A stretch of 64,000 nucleotides of DNA from Chryseobacterium limigenitum (GTDB lineage: Bacteria; Bacteroidota; Bacteroidia; Flavobacteriales; Weeksellaceae), in NCBI RefSeq assembly GCF_900114875.1, contig NZ_FPKW01000003.1:1-64000 (forward strand), read 5' to 3'. Made by a program: the position numbers and the translations under genes. Positions 52,445 through 60,531 of the stretch are shown here, piece by piece (the stretch's first letter is position 1; every line of letters starts with the position of its first letter). A model generated the notes under the pieces. It saw only the letters and a list, made by a program, of their open reading frames with translations. It ran no database searches and was not told the origin of the DNA.

Positions 52445-54527
52445 GTTAATTCAAAAGACGTTCTCCCTTCAAAAAGACCAAACCGATTGTGGAGTAGGAT
52501 GTCTTCAATCTTTGGTAAGGTATTATGGCGGAGATATTACTTTAGAAAGTTTACGGGAAAAAAGTGGGACTTTCAAAACAGGGACTACCTTACTAGGTCT
52601 TTATCAGTCTGCTAATGAAATAGGTTTTGATGCGGAGGGATGTGAAGCAGACATACAGGCTTTAATAGAACATGGGGAACCTGTAATATTGCATGTTATT
52701 TTAGAGAATAAATACGAGCACTATGTCATATGTTATTTTTATAATGATTTTAAATTTGTTATTGGAGACCCTGCAAAAGGGATAGAATATTGGACAAAAG
52801 AAGAATTAGAGAAAGTATGGGTGTCAAAATCATGCCTTACTCTAGCTCCAAACCAAAGTTTCAAAAAAATACAGCATACTAATAAAGAAAAAAAACAATG
52901 GTTCAGGAATCTTATCAAAGAAGATCAGGAATCTGTTTATACTATAATTTTTCTAGGGGTAATTTTTACACTTTTAGGGATGTCAATGTCAGTTTTTTTA
53001 CAGAAATTAATAGATGACATACTTCCCAAAAGAAAATTGGGAATATTATTTTTAAGTATTGGCTTTCTGGGGTTTCTTTTGCTTGCGAGGGTAATGATTC
53101 AGGGCTTACGAGAAATATATATTATTAAACAGAGTAAAACTTTCAATGAAAGAATTAATGAAAAGTTCTACTCTTCTTTACTTCGACTTCCGAAGATGTT
53201 TTTTGATACCCGAAAAACTGGAGATTTTGTTGCAAGGCTTAATGATACTCAACGTATCCAAAACGTAATAAAGCTTCTTATAACAAATACTATAGTAGAT
53301 GTTTTAGGAGCTCTCATTGCTATAAGCTTTCTTTTCTATTATTCTTGGAAATTAGCTCTTCTGTGTCTTATCATTTCACCGATTATTTTCTATATTATTT
53401 TTAGATTTAATAATAGAGTTATTGCTTCACAAAAAAATGTTATGCAATCCTACAGCTTTAATGAATCAAACTATATAGATAGCATTCAAGGTATTGATGT
53501 TATAAAAGGATTTTCAAAACAGAATATATTTTCAAAAAAAAATGAATATGCATTTGGAAACTTTCAATCAAAAATAGCGGAGCTTGGTAAACTAAATTTA
53601 AAAATCACATTATATTCGGGAGGACTTCTTGTGATTTTTCTTATAAGTATTCTTAGTTTTTCCTCTTATAATGTTTTAAGTAACGAAATTAAGATAGGGG
53701 AGCTTATGGCAATACTAGGTATTTCAAGTTCTTTGCTATCATCAATTACAAATTTAGCTTTGGCATTTATACCTATTCAGGAAGCAAAGGTTGCTTTTGA
53801 TAGAATGTTTGAGTATTCTTCATTAGAAAAAGAACCCATTACAGGAATTGATATTCTTTCTTTGGATAGTATTCATATAAATGCGATTGATTTTCGATTT
53901 AAGGGAAGAAGTAAACTTTTTAATCACATGACATTTTCATTAAAAAAAGGTAAAGTAACTTGTTTGATAGGGGAAAGTGGAAGCGGAAAAACGACCCTTT
54001 CTGAAATATTGCAAAAAAACTACATTCCGGAAAATGGAGAAATTAAAATTAATGAAGATGTAAACTTAAATGAAGTTTCTTTTCAAAGTTGGCGAAAATG
54101 TATAGGTATCGTTCCTCAAAATATTCAGATTTTTAATGGTAGTATACTTGATAATATTATATTGGATGAACAAGTTAATGAATTGCAGTTAAAGAATATC
54201 GTTGCATTAGGTTTTGATAAATTTATTAATGCATTACCTCATGGGCTCATGACATTAGTTGGGGAAGAAGGAATTAATTTGTCAGGAGGACAAAAGCAAC
54301 TATTAGGATGGATGAGAATTTTGTATCATGATCCTCAGTTTTTGATTCTCGATGAGCCAACATCTTCTTTAGATAAAATGAATAGAGACTTTATTTATGA
54401 TTTAATAAAAAAATTAAAACCCTATAAAATTGTTTTAATTATTAGTCATTATTTAGAAAATCTTACTGAGATTTCAGATGAAATTCTAAGACTAGAAGAC
54501 ATGAAGTTGTCCAAGTTTACTAATTAA
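52431..54527 (+). CDS. C39-peptidase ABC exporter (PCAT)
   Basis: 698 residues. N-terminal C39 peptidase (1-140): catalytic C20 in DQTDCGVGC, H97 in YEHYVICY and D113 in IGDPAKG. Six membrane helices follow (~165-450). The C-terminal ATPase has Walker A GESGSGKTT (~513-521), signature LSGGQKQLLG and Walker B FLILDEPTSSLD (~636). Such PCATs remove double-glycine leaders and export the peptide. The leader GG of the 50811 product is the probable cleavage site. It overlaps the thioredoxin-like gene. No HlyD-type accessory gene is present. Confidence 0.95.
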   Translation: MKKNKLIQKTFSLQKDQTDCGVGCLQSLVRYYGGDITLESLREKSGTFKTGTTLLGLYQSANEIGFDAEGCEADIQALIEHGEPVILHVILENKYEHYVICYFYNDFKFVIGDPAKGIEYWTKEELEKVWVSKSCLTLAPNQSFKKIQHTNKEKKQWFRNLIKEDQESVYTIIFLGVIFTLLGMSMSVFLQKLIDDILPKRKLGILFLSIGFLGFLLLARVMIQGLREIYIIKQSKTFNERINEKFYSSLLRLPKMFFDTRKTGDFVARLNDTQRIQNVIKLLITNTIVDVLGALIAISFLFYYSWKLALLCLIISPIIFYIIFRFNNRVIASQKNVMQSYSFNESNYIDSIQGIDVIKGFSKQNIFSKKNEYAFGNFQSKIAELGKLNLKITLYSGGLLVIFLISILSFSSYNVLSNEIKIGELMAILGISSSLLSSITNLALAFIPIQEAKVAFDRMFEYSSLEKEPITGIDILSLDSIHINAIDFRFKGRSKLFNHMTFSLKKGKVTCLIGESGSGKTTLSEILQKNYIPENGEIKINEDVNLNEVSFQSWRKCIGIVPQNIQIFNGSILDNIILDEQVNELQLKNIVALGFDKFINALPHGLMTLVGEEGINLSGGQKQLLGWMRILYHDPQFLILDEPTSSLDKMNRDFIYDLIKKLKPYKIVLIISHYLENLTEISDEILRLEDMKLSKFTN

Positions 54528-54542
54528 ATTATTTCAATTATA

Positions 54543-54570
54543 TTGATACATTAGTTTTTAATTATATTTG
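54543..54570 (+). promoter_or_regulatory. Promoter of the 238-residue helical protein
   Basis: TTG at 54543-54545, 17-nt spacer, TATATTTG at 54563-54570, 27 nt before the start. It makes the gene an independent unit from the exporter. Confidence 0.65.
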
Positions 54571-54597
54571 TTTCAATAACCTATAAACCTTTACATT

Positions 54598-55314
54598 ATG
54601 GCAAGTACAAGCGAAACGGGGCATAATAAAAACATTGCAAACTTCAATACTGTTTATCAGATCTTAGAAGAAATGGGAGCTTTATATAGTCCTACAAATT
54701 CAAAAATTAAACTCTCAAACCTAGACCCTATTCGTAATTCGTTACAAACAGTGATAACAGAGTTAAATGCAAAACAACCCGTCTACAAAAATGCTGTTGC
54801 TGCCAGAGAAACGGCAATCGAGCCCTTGGGTAAGCTAATGACAAAAGCACTTAACTATGCCAAATCATTAGATATTTCCGTTACAGACAAAGAAAATATT
54901 GCTGCACAGGCGAAAAAAATTCGCGGTGACCAAAAAGCTAAAAAAGTAAGTGCTGTTACTACAACGGTAGAAAGTATTTCAACTTCACAAATGAGTTATG
55001 ACAACCGCATTGCTAATTTACGTGCCTTTACTGACCAGCTAGAGTCATACGCCAAATATTCTCCCAATGAAGCTGAAATTCAGATCACACACTTGAAAGC
55101 CTTTCATTCTAATTTAACCAACCTAAGCAATACCGTAAATGTAGCAGGAAATGCATTGATTACAGCTCGTAAAAATAGAGATGAGATTTTATATAAAAAT
55201 TCAATTAATGTGATACAGCTTGTAAAAGATATTAAAGCTTATTTAAAATCATTAGGCGAAACAGGAAAACCATATTACAACGCAGTCGTAAAACTGAAAT
55301 TTACAGAATCATAA
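54598..55314 (+). CDS. All-helical protein of a Bacteroidota family of unknown function
   Basis: 238 residues, no signal peptide, strongly helical with coiled-coil regions. It resembles a Bacteroidota family with an N-terminal STSxTGHxKNxANF motif (here STSETGHNKNIANF) and a C-terminal AYLKSLGETGKPYYNAV block, followed by KLKF. The middle is KIRGDQKAKK and SYDNRIANLRAF. I do not know its function. It follows the exporter by 70 nt but has its own promoter, so membership in the bacteriocin locus is uncertain. Confidence 0.6.
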   Translation: MASTSETGHNKNIANFNTVYQILEEMGALYSPTNSKIKLSNLDPIRNSLQTVITELNAKQPVYKNAVAARETAIEPLGKLMTKALNYAKSLDISVTDKENIAAQAKKIRGDQKAKKVSAVTTTVESISTSQMSYDNRIANLRAFTDQLESYAKYSPNEAEIQITHLKAFHSNLTNLSNTVNVAGNALITARKNRDEILYKNSINVIQLVKDIKAYLKSLGETGKPYYNAVVKLKFTES

Positions 55315-55332
55315 TAAAAATAATGACTACAC

Positions 55333-55481
55333 AGATGCTTCGACTTCGCTCAGCATGACATCGCTAAAAACATACGTTATAATAAAACGGATAATATTAG
55401 AAATGTCAAGCTGAGAATAATGTTGCTAAAAATAGGACATTTAGTATTAGCGATGTCATGCTGAGCGAAGTCGAAGCATCT
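55333..55481. repeat. Palindromic interspersed repeat with perfect 35-bp arms (copy 2)
   Basis: The left arm (55333-55367) and right arm (55447-55481) are exact reverse complements over 35 bp, both containing CTTCGACTTCGCTCAGCATG or its complement. A degenerate third arm lies between them (~55399-55432). It shares 20 identical bases with the 26.5-kb copy. Non-coding; it looks like a MITE- or REP-type element. Confidence 0.85.
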
Positions 55482-55485
55482 AATC

Positions 55486-55695
55486 CTATTATTGTATTCT
55501 GAAACTCTAATAACGCATCCTTAATTCCTAATAACGCATCCTGAAAGTCTAATAATGTATCTGAAACTTCTATTATTGAATCCGAAAAGCCTAATAACAC
55601 ATCCCAAGTTCCTATTATCGTATCCTGAAATCCTAATAACACATCCGCAAACTCTAATAATGAATAAGAAGAACCTATTATTCTATCAGGATAAT
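55486..55695. repeat. Perfectly phased tandem array, ten 21-bp units
   Basis: Ten contiguous units of exactly 21 bp, no indels. Each begins CTAATAA (six units) or CTATTAT (four units) and often continues with ATCCTGAAA. Units start at 55486, 55507, 55528, 55549, 55570, 55591, 55612, 55633, 55654 and 55675. On the minus strand one frame is open through the array, encoding heptads of the form LLxFxDx or IIxxxDx. 21 bp is two helical turns. Function unknown; I do not call it a gene. Together with the palindrome it fills the gap 55315-55744. Confidence 0.9.
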
Positions 55696-55718
55696 TTCGG
55701 TGTTTAACGAATGTTCTT

Positions 55719-55727
55719 TAGCTTTGC
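55719..55727 (+). promoter_or_regulatory. Promoter of the class III aminotransferase
   Basis: TAGCTTTGC, 17 nt before the ATG at 55745; TTTCG (55695-55699) 19 nt upstream may act as the -33 element. The 21-bp array ends at the upstream edge. Confidence 0.6.
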
Positions 55728-55744
55728 TGAAATTTTTCACTACA

Positions 55745-56926
55745 ATGGAAATACAAAAAGATTTTTTTACATATCAGGCGCAGACGACAAAATTTGCTGC
55801 AGGTTTTGAAGTTGAGAAGGCGGAAGGCAGCTACATTTTTGGAAAGGACGGAAAAAAATACCTTGATTTCGTGGCAGGAGTTTCTGCCAACACTTTAGGA
55901 CATTCTCATCCTAAAATTGTCAATGCAATCAAAGAACAGGCGGATAAATATCTTCATGTAATGGTTTATGGTGAATATGCTCAGGAAAAACCTGTTGCGT
56001 TATGTAAATTATTAGCCGAAGCTACTCCGGATCCTTTAGAAATTACTTATTTGGTTAACAGTGGAGCCGAAGCCATCGACGGAAGCTTAAAACTGGCCAA
56101 AAGATATACAGGAAGAGAGGAGATTGTTTCCTTTAAAGATTCTTACCACGGAAATACGCACGGAGCTTTAAGTGTTTCAGGAAATGAAACTCACAAAAGA
56201 GAATTTCGTCCGTTATTGCCTATGATTTCTTTTATTGAATTTAATAATGAAAATGATTTCGGTAAAATCACAGAAAAGACCGCTTGTGTAATGCTGGAAA
56301 CAATTCAGGGAGCAGCTGGTTTTTTAGTTCCAAAAGAGGATTATTTAATTAAACTGAAAAAAAGATGTGAAGAAGTCGGAGCTCTTTTAATTTTAGATGA
56401 AATTCAGCCCGGATTTGGAAGAACCGGAAAATTATTCTCCTTTGAACATTTTGGCATCGTTCCGGATATTCTGGTGATGGGAAAAGGAATGGGAGGCGGA
56501 GTTCCCGTTGGCGCTTTCATGAGTTCCAGAGAAATTATGGAATCACTGTCACACTCTCCTAAATTGGGCCATATCACAACTTTTGGGGGAAATCCGCTGA
56601 TTGCAGCTGCAAGTCATGCAACTTTAAAAGAAGTTTTAGAGAGTGGTTTAATGAATGAAGTGGAAGAAAAAGAAAAATTATTCCGGGAACTTTTAGTGCA
56701 TCCGAAAATTAAAAATATTAACGGGAAAGGACTGATGCTAGCCGTAAATCTGAGCTCACCAGAATATACTTTGGACGTTGCAAAAAGATGCATGAGTAAA
56801 GGGTTAATTGTTTTCTGGCAATTATACAGAAATGAATATTTAAGAATCTCCCCGCCATTGACGCTTTCTCTTGAAGAGATAAAGGAAGGGTGCCAGATTA
56901 TTCTTGATGTTTTAAATGATTTATAG
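55745..56926 (+). CDS. Class III (PLP) aminotransferase
   Basis: 393 residues from the ATG at 55745; a start at 55700 would place the promoter inside the gene. Class III omega-aminotransferase landmarks: YLDFVAGVSANTLGHSHPKI, VNSGAEAIDGSLKLAKRYTG, SYHGNTHGALS, LILDEIQPGFGRTGK with PLP-binding Asp, and the lysine in LVMGKGMGGGVPVGAF. Related to ArgD, ornithine and 4-aminobutyrate aminotransferases; substrate not decidable. Cytoplasmic. Confidence 0.9.
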   Translation: MEIQKDFFTYQAQTTKFAAGFEVEKAEGSYIFGKDGKKYLDFVAGVSANTLGHSHPKIVNAIKEQADKYLHVMVYGEYAQEKPVALCKLLAEATPDPLEITYLVNSGAEAIDGSLKLAKRYTGREEIVSFKDSYHGNTHGALSVSGNETHKREFRPLLPMISFIEFNNENDFGKITEKTACVMLETIQGAAGFLVPKEDYLIKLKKRCEEVGALLILDEIQPGFGRTGKLFSFEHFGIVPDILVMGKGMGGGVPVGAFMSSREIMESLSHSPKLGHITTFGGNPLIAAASHATLKEVLESGLMNEVEEKEKLFRELLVHPKIKNINGKGLMLAVNLSSPEYTLDVAKRCMSKGLIVFWQLYRNEYLRISPPLTLSLEEIKEGCQIILDVLNDL

Positions 56927-56996
56927 TTTTTTGAATGTTAAAGTTTTGAATAAACCGAAAAAAAGATATATTTTCGCGCCACAAAAAATAATAACT

Positions 56997-58064
56997 ATGA
57001 AAAAAATTATTCTATTCGTTGGGATGGGCGTCGCAACTATCTTTGGAATTCAGGCATGTAGTACTTCGGTTGAGGATACAGCTCACACAACTTCCGTAGC
57101 AGAAGACAAAGCAAATATCAAAAAGACAATCAATGGTTTTTACGATAAGCTTAATGTAATTGATGATGGAGATTTCTCAAAATATGTGTTGTACACAATG
57201 TTCAATAATACGGCTCAGGAGTATGATGACAGTTACCTGAACAACGTTGTAGAAAAGTGGGAAACTCAATTCGGAGATGCTTTAATTGATAATAAATTAC
57301 AGTTTGCTAACAAGTTAGGGACTTACACTTATAACCCAGTAAGCGGTACATGGACTAAAGTTGCCAATGCTAACGCAGTAGTGTTGAAGTTTCCGTCAGT
57401 GCAAAATCAAATTGCTGTTGATAGTGAATTAACGCTTACTTCTTACACAGATATCCAGACAAGTTATAACTCTGAGACAATCTGGTTGCCAAAAACATTT
57501 GATATTACTTTAAAAAGAAGCGGAAATACTGTATTCAGCATGAATTTATCAAATGTAACGTTTGATAACAGTACAAACTTCAGTATGCCGATCAGTGCAA
57601 ATGTTCAGATCTATTCTGCACCATTAACGCAAAACATCGTTTGGCAGAGAGTAACGAGCAAAGATTTCAAATTTACTTATAATGCTAGTACACCTCAGGG
57701 AGCGAACAGTGAAATTATTGCTCAGGTAACGTTAAAGCATTCTGATTATGCTAACATTTCTTCTAAAGATGATTTTAAAACAATCTCAGCTCAAATAACT
57801 GAAGGCAATCTTAAAATCGCTGCTACGATGAATGTAGAAGCTCTTGCTCCTATTACAGATCCTACAGATGCTCAGGTTAATAATAATTCGAAAGCAGAAT
57901 TATTCTATAACGGTCAAAAAATAGGTGACATCATTTATAAAACAGTAAACGGAAAAGGAGAGTTCTTTGTTGTTTACTTTGATGGAACTATGGAAAACAC
58001 AGACGTTTATGTAGGTGATTTCGAGCAGAAAATCAAAGATATTTTTGCCAACTATTTAGATTAA
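56997..58064 (+). CDS. Predicted lipoprotein of unknown function
   Basis: 355 residues from ATG 56997, chosen because a lipoprotein signal (IQAC, Cys at 21) starts there; the frame is open further upstream but lacks one. The mature protein is Thr/Ser/Asn-rich and beta-rich (GTYTYNPVSGTWTKVANANA, NTVFSMNLSNVTFDNS, KAELFYNGQKIGDIIYKTVN). No recognised domain. Membrane-anchored, periplasmic or surface. Followed by a terminator and an outer-membrane-type protein gene. Confidence 0.65.
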   Translation: MKKIILFVGMGVATIFGIQACSTSVEDTAHTTSVAEDKANIKKTINGFYDKLNVIDDGDFSKYVLYTMFNNTAQEYDDSYLNNVVEKWETQFGDALIDNKLQFANKLGTYTYNPVSGTWTKVANANAVVLKFPSVQNQIAVDSELTLTSYTDIQTSYNSETIWLPKTFDITLKRSGNTVFSMNLSNVTFDNSTNFSMPISANVQIYSAPLTQNIVWQRVTSKDFKFTYNASTPQGANSEIIAQVTLKHSDYANISSKDDFKTISAQITEGNLKIAATMNVEALAPITDPTDAQVNNNSKAELFYNGQKIGDIIYKTVNGKGEFFVVYFDGTMENTDVYVGDFEQKIKDIFANYLD

Positions 58065-58083
58065 AATATTAACAAAAAACACA

Positions 58084-58121
58084 CGCATCTCAAAGGTTTA
58101 TCAATCTTTGAGATGTTTTTT
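58084..58121 (+). terminator. Terminator of the lipoprotein gene
   Basis: Stem CATCTCAAAG/CTTTGAGATG with T6, just before the next gene start. Confidence 0.9.
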
Positions 58122-58124
58122 ATT

Positions 58125-58691
58125 ATGAAACGTATTATTACATTATTTTTTGTTCTTTTCATTTTTTCTTTTTCATTTGCACAGGCAGAAAAAGACAGTT
58201 TATTTCCTATTCCCAGCCATCAGGTCGGTATCGGTCTCAATAAATTTATTAAGTCTGTTTTCGCTTCCGATGACAATGCTATGATCATTAATTATAGATA
58301 CACAGGAAAAAAGAAATGGTCTTACAGAACAGGTTTTGATTTTAAAAAAGACGACAGCGAGGGTGGTTTTACGCAATTTGCTTTCAAATTAGGGGTAGAC
58401 AGAAATCTAAAGAGATACAGAAATTGGAATTTTTATTACGGAGCAGATCTTTTTACAAGATATTCTAATTATAAAAATATTAATAAACCTCAGTATGATA
58501 ATGGTATTGGAGCCTTTTTTGGCGTTCAGTATTTTATTTCTCCACATTTTTCTATTTCTACGGAGCCTATGTTCTATTACAAGTACATTTATATTGTAGA
58601 CCGTTCTACTTTTCAGAAAGATAATAAAACGGGATGGAGCGAAACCGGATTAGGAAAAATAGGATTTATAGAACTTAACTTTAATTTCTAA
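58125..58691 (+). CDS. Predicted outer membrane beta-barrel protein
   Basis: 188 residues from ATG 58125; the ATG at 58113 lies in the upstream terminator T-tract. Signal peptide ~1-19 (FSFAQ). The rest alternates Tyr/Phe-rich amphipathic strands (NYRYTGKKKWSYRTGFDF, YRNWNFYYGADLFTRYSNY, FGVQYFISPHFSISTEPMFY) and ends with IGFIELNFNF, a C-terminal aromatic as in outer membrane barrels. An 8-stranded barrel is plausible. Function unknown. Confidence 0.65.
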   Translation: MKRIITLFFVLFIFSFSFAQAEKDSLFPIPSHQVGIGLNKFIKSVFASDDNAMIINYRYTGKKKWSYRTGFDFKKDDSEGGFTQFAFKLGVDRNLKRYRNWNFYYGADLFTRYSNYKNINKPQYDNGIGAFFGVQYFISPHFSISTEPMFYYKYIYIVDRSTFQKDNKTGWSETGLGKIGFIELNFNF

Positions 58692-58742
58692 AATCATACA
58701 ATACAGATAAATTATTTTCGGAGTGTAACGAGAATCAATATA

Positions 58743-58771
58743 AAAAACTCTTCAGATGTGAAGAGTTTTTG
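58743..58771 (+). terminator. Terminator after the barrel protein
   Basis: Stem AAAACTCTTCA/TGAAGAGTTTT with a 4-nt loop and T-tail. Confidence 0.9.
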
Positions 58772-58927
58772 TGTTTTAAAGGCTCAAAGTATCACTTTAA
58801 AAACTATGTTAAACATCTATTTAATTTCTGTGATAAATATCATGAAGATTATACAAAAAAGTAAATACATTTTTGTGTAATAAAAAAATTAATTTATATA
58901 TTGCGGGACGATTAAAACAAAGATTAT

Positions 58928-59314
58928 ATGGCTAAACATAAAGTCCATTACGAATTTCCAATGCACTGTCTTTCAGAGATTTTATATGAATATCTGGCGA
59001 CTGCAGAGGGGTTGTCTGAATGGTTTGCGGATGATGTAGTAGAGAAAGGTGACGATTTCTTTTTCAGTTGGGGTGGGGGTCCTGAAGAAAAGGCCACTTT
59101 GATCAGATACAAGCCTGAAGGCTTCGTTCGTTTCAGATGGGAAGAAGATGAAGGAACTAAGCATTTCTTTGAAATGACCATTACCATTGATGATATTACC
59201 GAAGATTTGGCCTTAAATATTACAGATTTCTGTGAAGAAGGTGACGAAGAGGAAAATGCAATGTATTGGGAAAATCTTATTGAAAACCTTAGAATTAAAT
59301 TGGGTGCAGCTTAA
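58928..59314 (+). CDS. START-like/SRPBCC domain protein
   Basis: 128 residues. A compact START-like (AHSA1-type) fold: KHKVHYEFPMHCLSEILYEY, LATAEGLSEWFADDVVEKGD, FSWGGGPEEKATLIRYKPEG, FVRFRWEEDEGTKHFFEMTI. It ends with MYWENLIENLRIKLGA, the typical C-terminal helix. Soluble; probably binds a small hydrophobic ligand or a partner protein. Next to the class IV aminotransferase-like gene, but a terminator lies between them. Confidence 0.85.
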   Translation: MAKHKVHYEFPMHCLSEILYEYLATAEGLSEWFADDVVEKGDDFFFSWGGGPEEKATLIRYKPEGFVRFRWEEDEGTKHFFEMTITIDDITEDLALNITDFCEEGDEEENAMYWENLIENLRIKLGAA

Positions 59315-59342
59315 TTTAAGTTGCATTAAATGATAAAACTGA

Positions 59343-59371
59343 TGAACGATTTATCGTTCATTATTTTTTTA
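59343..59371 (+). terminator. Terminator after the START-like gene
   Basis: Stem ATGAACGAT/ATCGTTCAT, 2-nt loop, TATTTTTTT. Confidence 0.85.
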
Positions 59372-59391
59372 TAAATAAATCAGATCAGACA

Positions 59392-60201
59392 TTGGAAAAT
59401 CAATATTTTACATCAGACGAATTAAATGTAAAGAATAGAGCGTTTCTTATGGGCGACGCCGTAAAAGTTTCTTTTTTTGTGAGAGAGGGAAAACTCATCA
59501 TGGATGAAGAATGTTATTTTTATTTGATGGCTTCCATGAGAAAGATGAGGATGAATATTCCGTTGACGTATACGTTGGAATTTTTTCAGTCGCTTTTTCA
59601 GAAAGATATTATTGAAGGAAAAGAAATCCTTAACGGAATTATTAATTTCCAGGTTTTCAGAAATTCAGACGGAGTCACATTATCCAAATCATCAGTTTCT
59701 TATTTCTATGAAGTTGATGAAATGGATGATATTCTTTCGGTTTATCAAAGACCTTTGGAATTGGATATCATCAAAGAGATCAATGTTAATAATAATTTAC
59801 TGAGCAATATCAGAGTTCACAGCCCGGAAAATATCTATGGTGGAATTTATGCTCAGGAAAACGATCTGGATGATGTGATTCTGCTTAATCCTAACAAAAG
59901 AATTGCACGTTCAACATCAGGAAATTTATTATTCTTGGAAGGAAATGTGATTAAAGTTCCGAAACAGTCTGAAGGGGCTTACATTTCTCCTTTATTGGAA
60001 AATTTTGTTACTTTTTTACATAAAAATAACCTTGCCGATACGCAGGAACACGAGATAATTGCATTTGAATCTCAGAAGGCCGAAGAAATTTTAATGATTT
60101 CTGACGAGAAAGGCATATTTTCTGTAGGTAAAATAAGAAATAAGACTTTTGAAAATTCTCGCTTTTTAGAATTAGTGGAAAGCTGGAAGAAAAGTTTTTA
60201 A
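59392..60201 (+). CDS. Class IV aminotransferase homologue, probably inactive
   Basis: 269 residues with a TTG start (no ATG before the conserved N-terminus). It follows class IV (BCAT/ADC lyase) layout: [40 protein letters not shown], and RSTSGNLLFLEGNVIKVP. However, the usual catalytic Lys position falls on R141 (LSNIRVHSP), and the Glu that contacts the PLP ring nitrogen also aligns to Arg (ARSTSGNLL). A PLP-Schiff base is therefore unlikely, and the protein may have a new role. Terminator follows. Confidence 0.7.
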   Translation: MENQYFTSDELNVKNRAFLMGDAVKVSFFVREGKLIMDEECYFYLMASMRKMRMNIPLTYTLEFFQSLFQKDIIEGKEILNGIINFQVFRNSDGVTLSKSSVSYFYEVDEMDDILSVYQRPLELDIIKEINVNNNLLSNIRVHSPENIYGGIYAQENDLDDVILLNPNKRIARSTSGNLLFLEGNVIKVPKQSEGAYISPLLENFVTFLHKNNLADTQEHEIIAFESQKAEEILMISDEKGIFSVGKIRNKTFENSRFLELVESWKKSF

Positions 60202-60207
60202 ATTGAC

Positions 60208-60252
60208 AAACCCGGTAAACAACAAAAGTTCCAAAGTCCTTTACCGGGTTTT
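60208..60252 (+). terminator. Terminator after the class IV homologue
   Basis: Stem AAACCCGGTAAA/TTTACCGGGTTT with a 20-nt loop and T-rich tail. In the remaining gap (60253-60531) I see AT-rich DNA; a 29-codon minus-strand frame at 60331-60420 is noted separately and not called. Confidence 0.85.
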
Positions 60253-60531
60253 ATTCTGAATAGATCAGAATTTGTATTGTTTAATAATTCGACGGAATGT
60301 ATCCATCAATTATCAGCAATTTTTTTTTGCTTATTTAAATCTTCGTCTTGTTTTAATAGGAATCAGAGCTACATTTACTCTTGGAAAGAAAAATAAAATA
60401 AGGTTTGTAAGTACTTTCATTTTCTTGTTTTTGGTTTATCAAATAACGGGAATATTTTCCTAAAAATTGGTTAATAGAATCTTAAAGTTTGTTAATGTTT
60501 TAAATCTCGTTTATTAGAATAATATTATGGT

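Noticed and set aside
55406..55642. Heptad-repeat gene on the minus strand
   Set aside because: The frame is open because the unit length is a multiple of three. It has only GTG as a start, no promoter was seen, and it runs into the palindromic element.
55486..55695. CRISPR-like array
   Set aside because: Units are contiguous 21-bp repeats without distinct spacers, and no cas genes are present.
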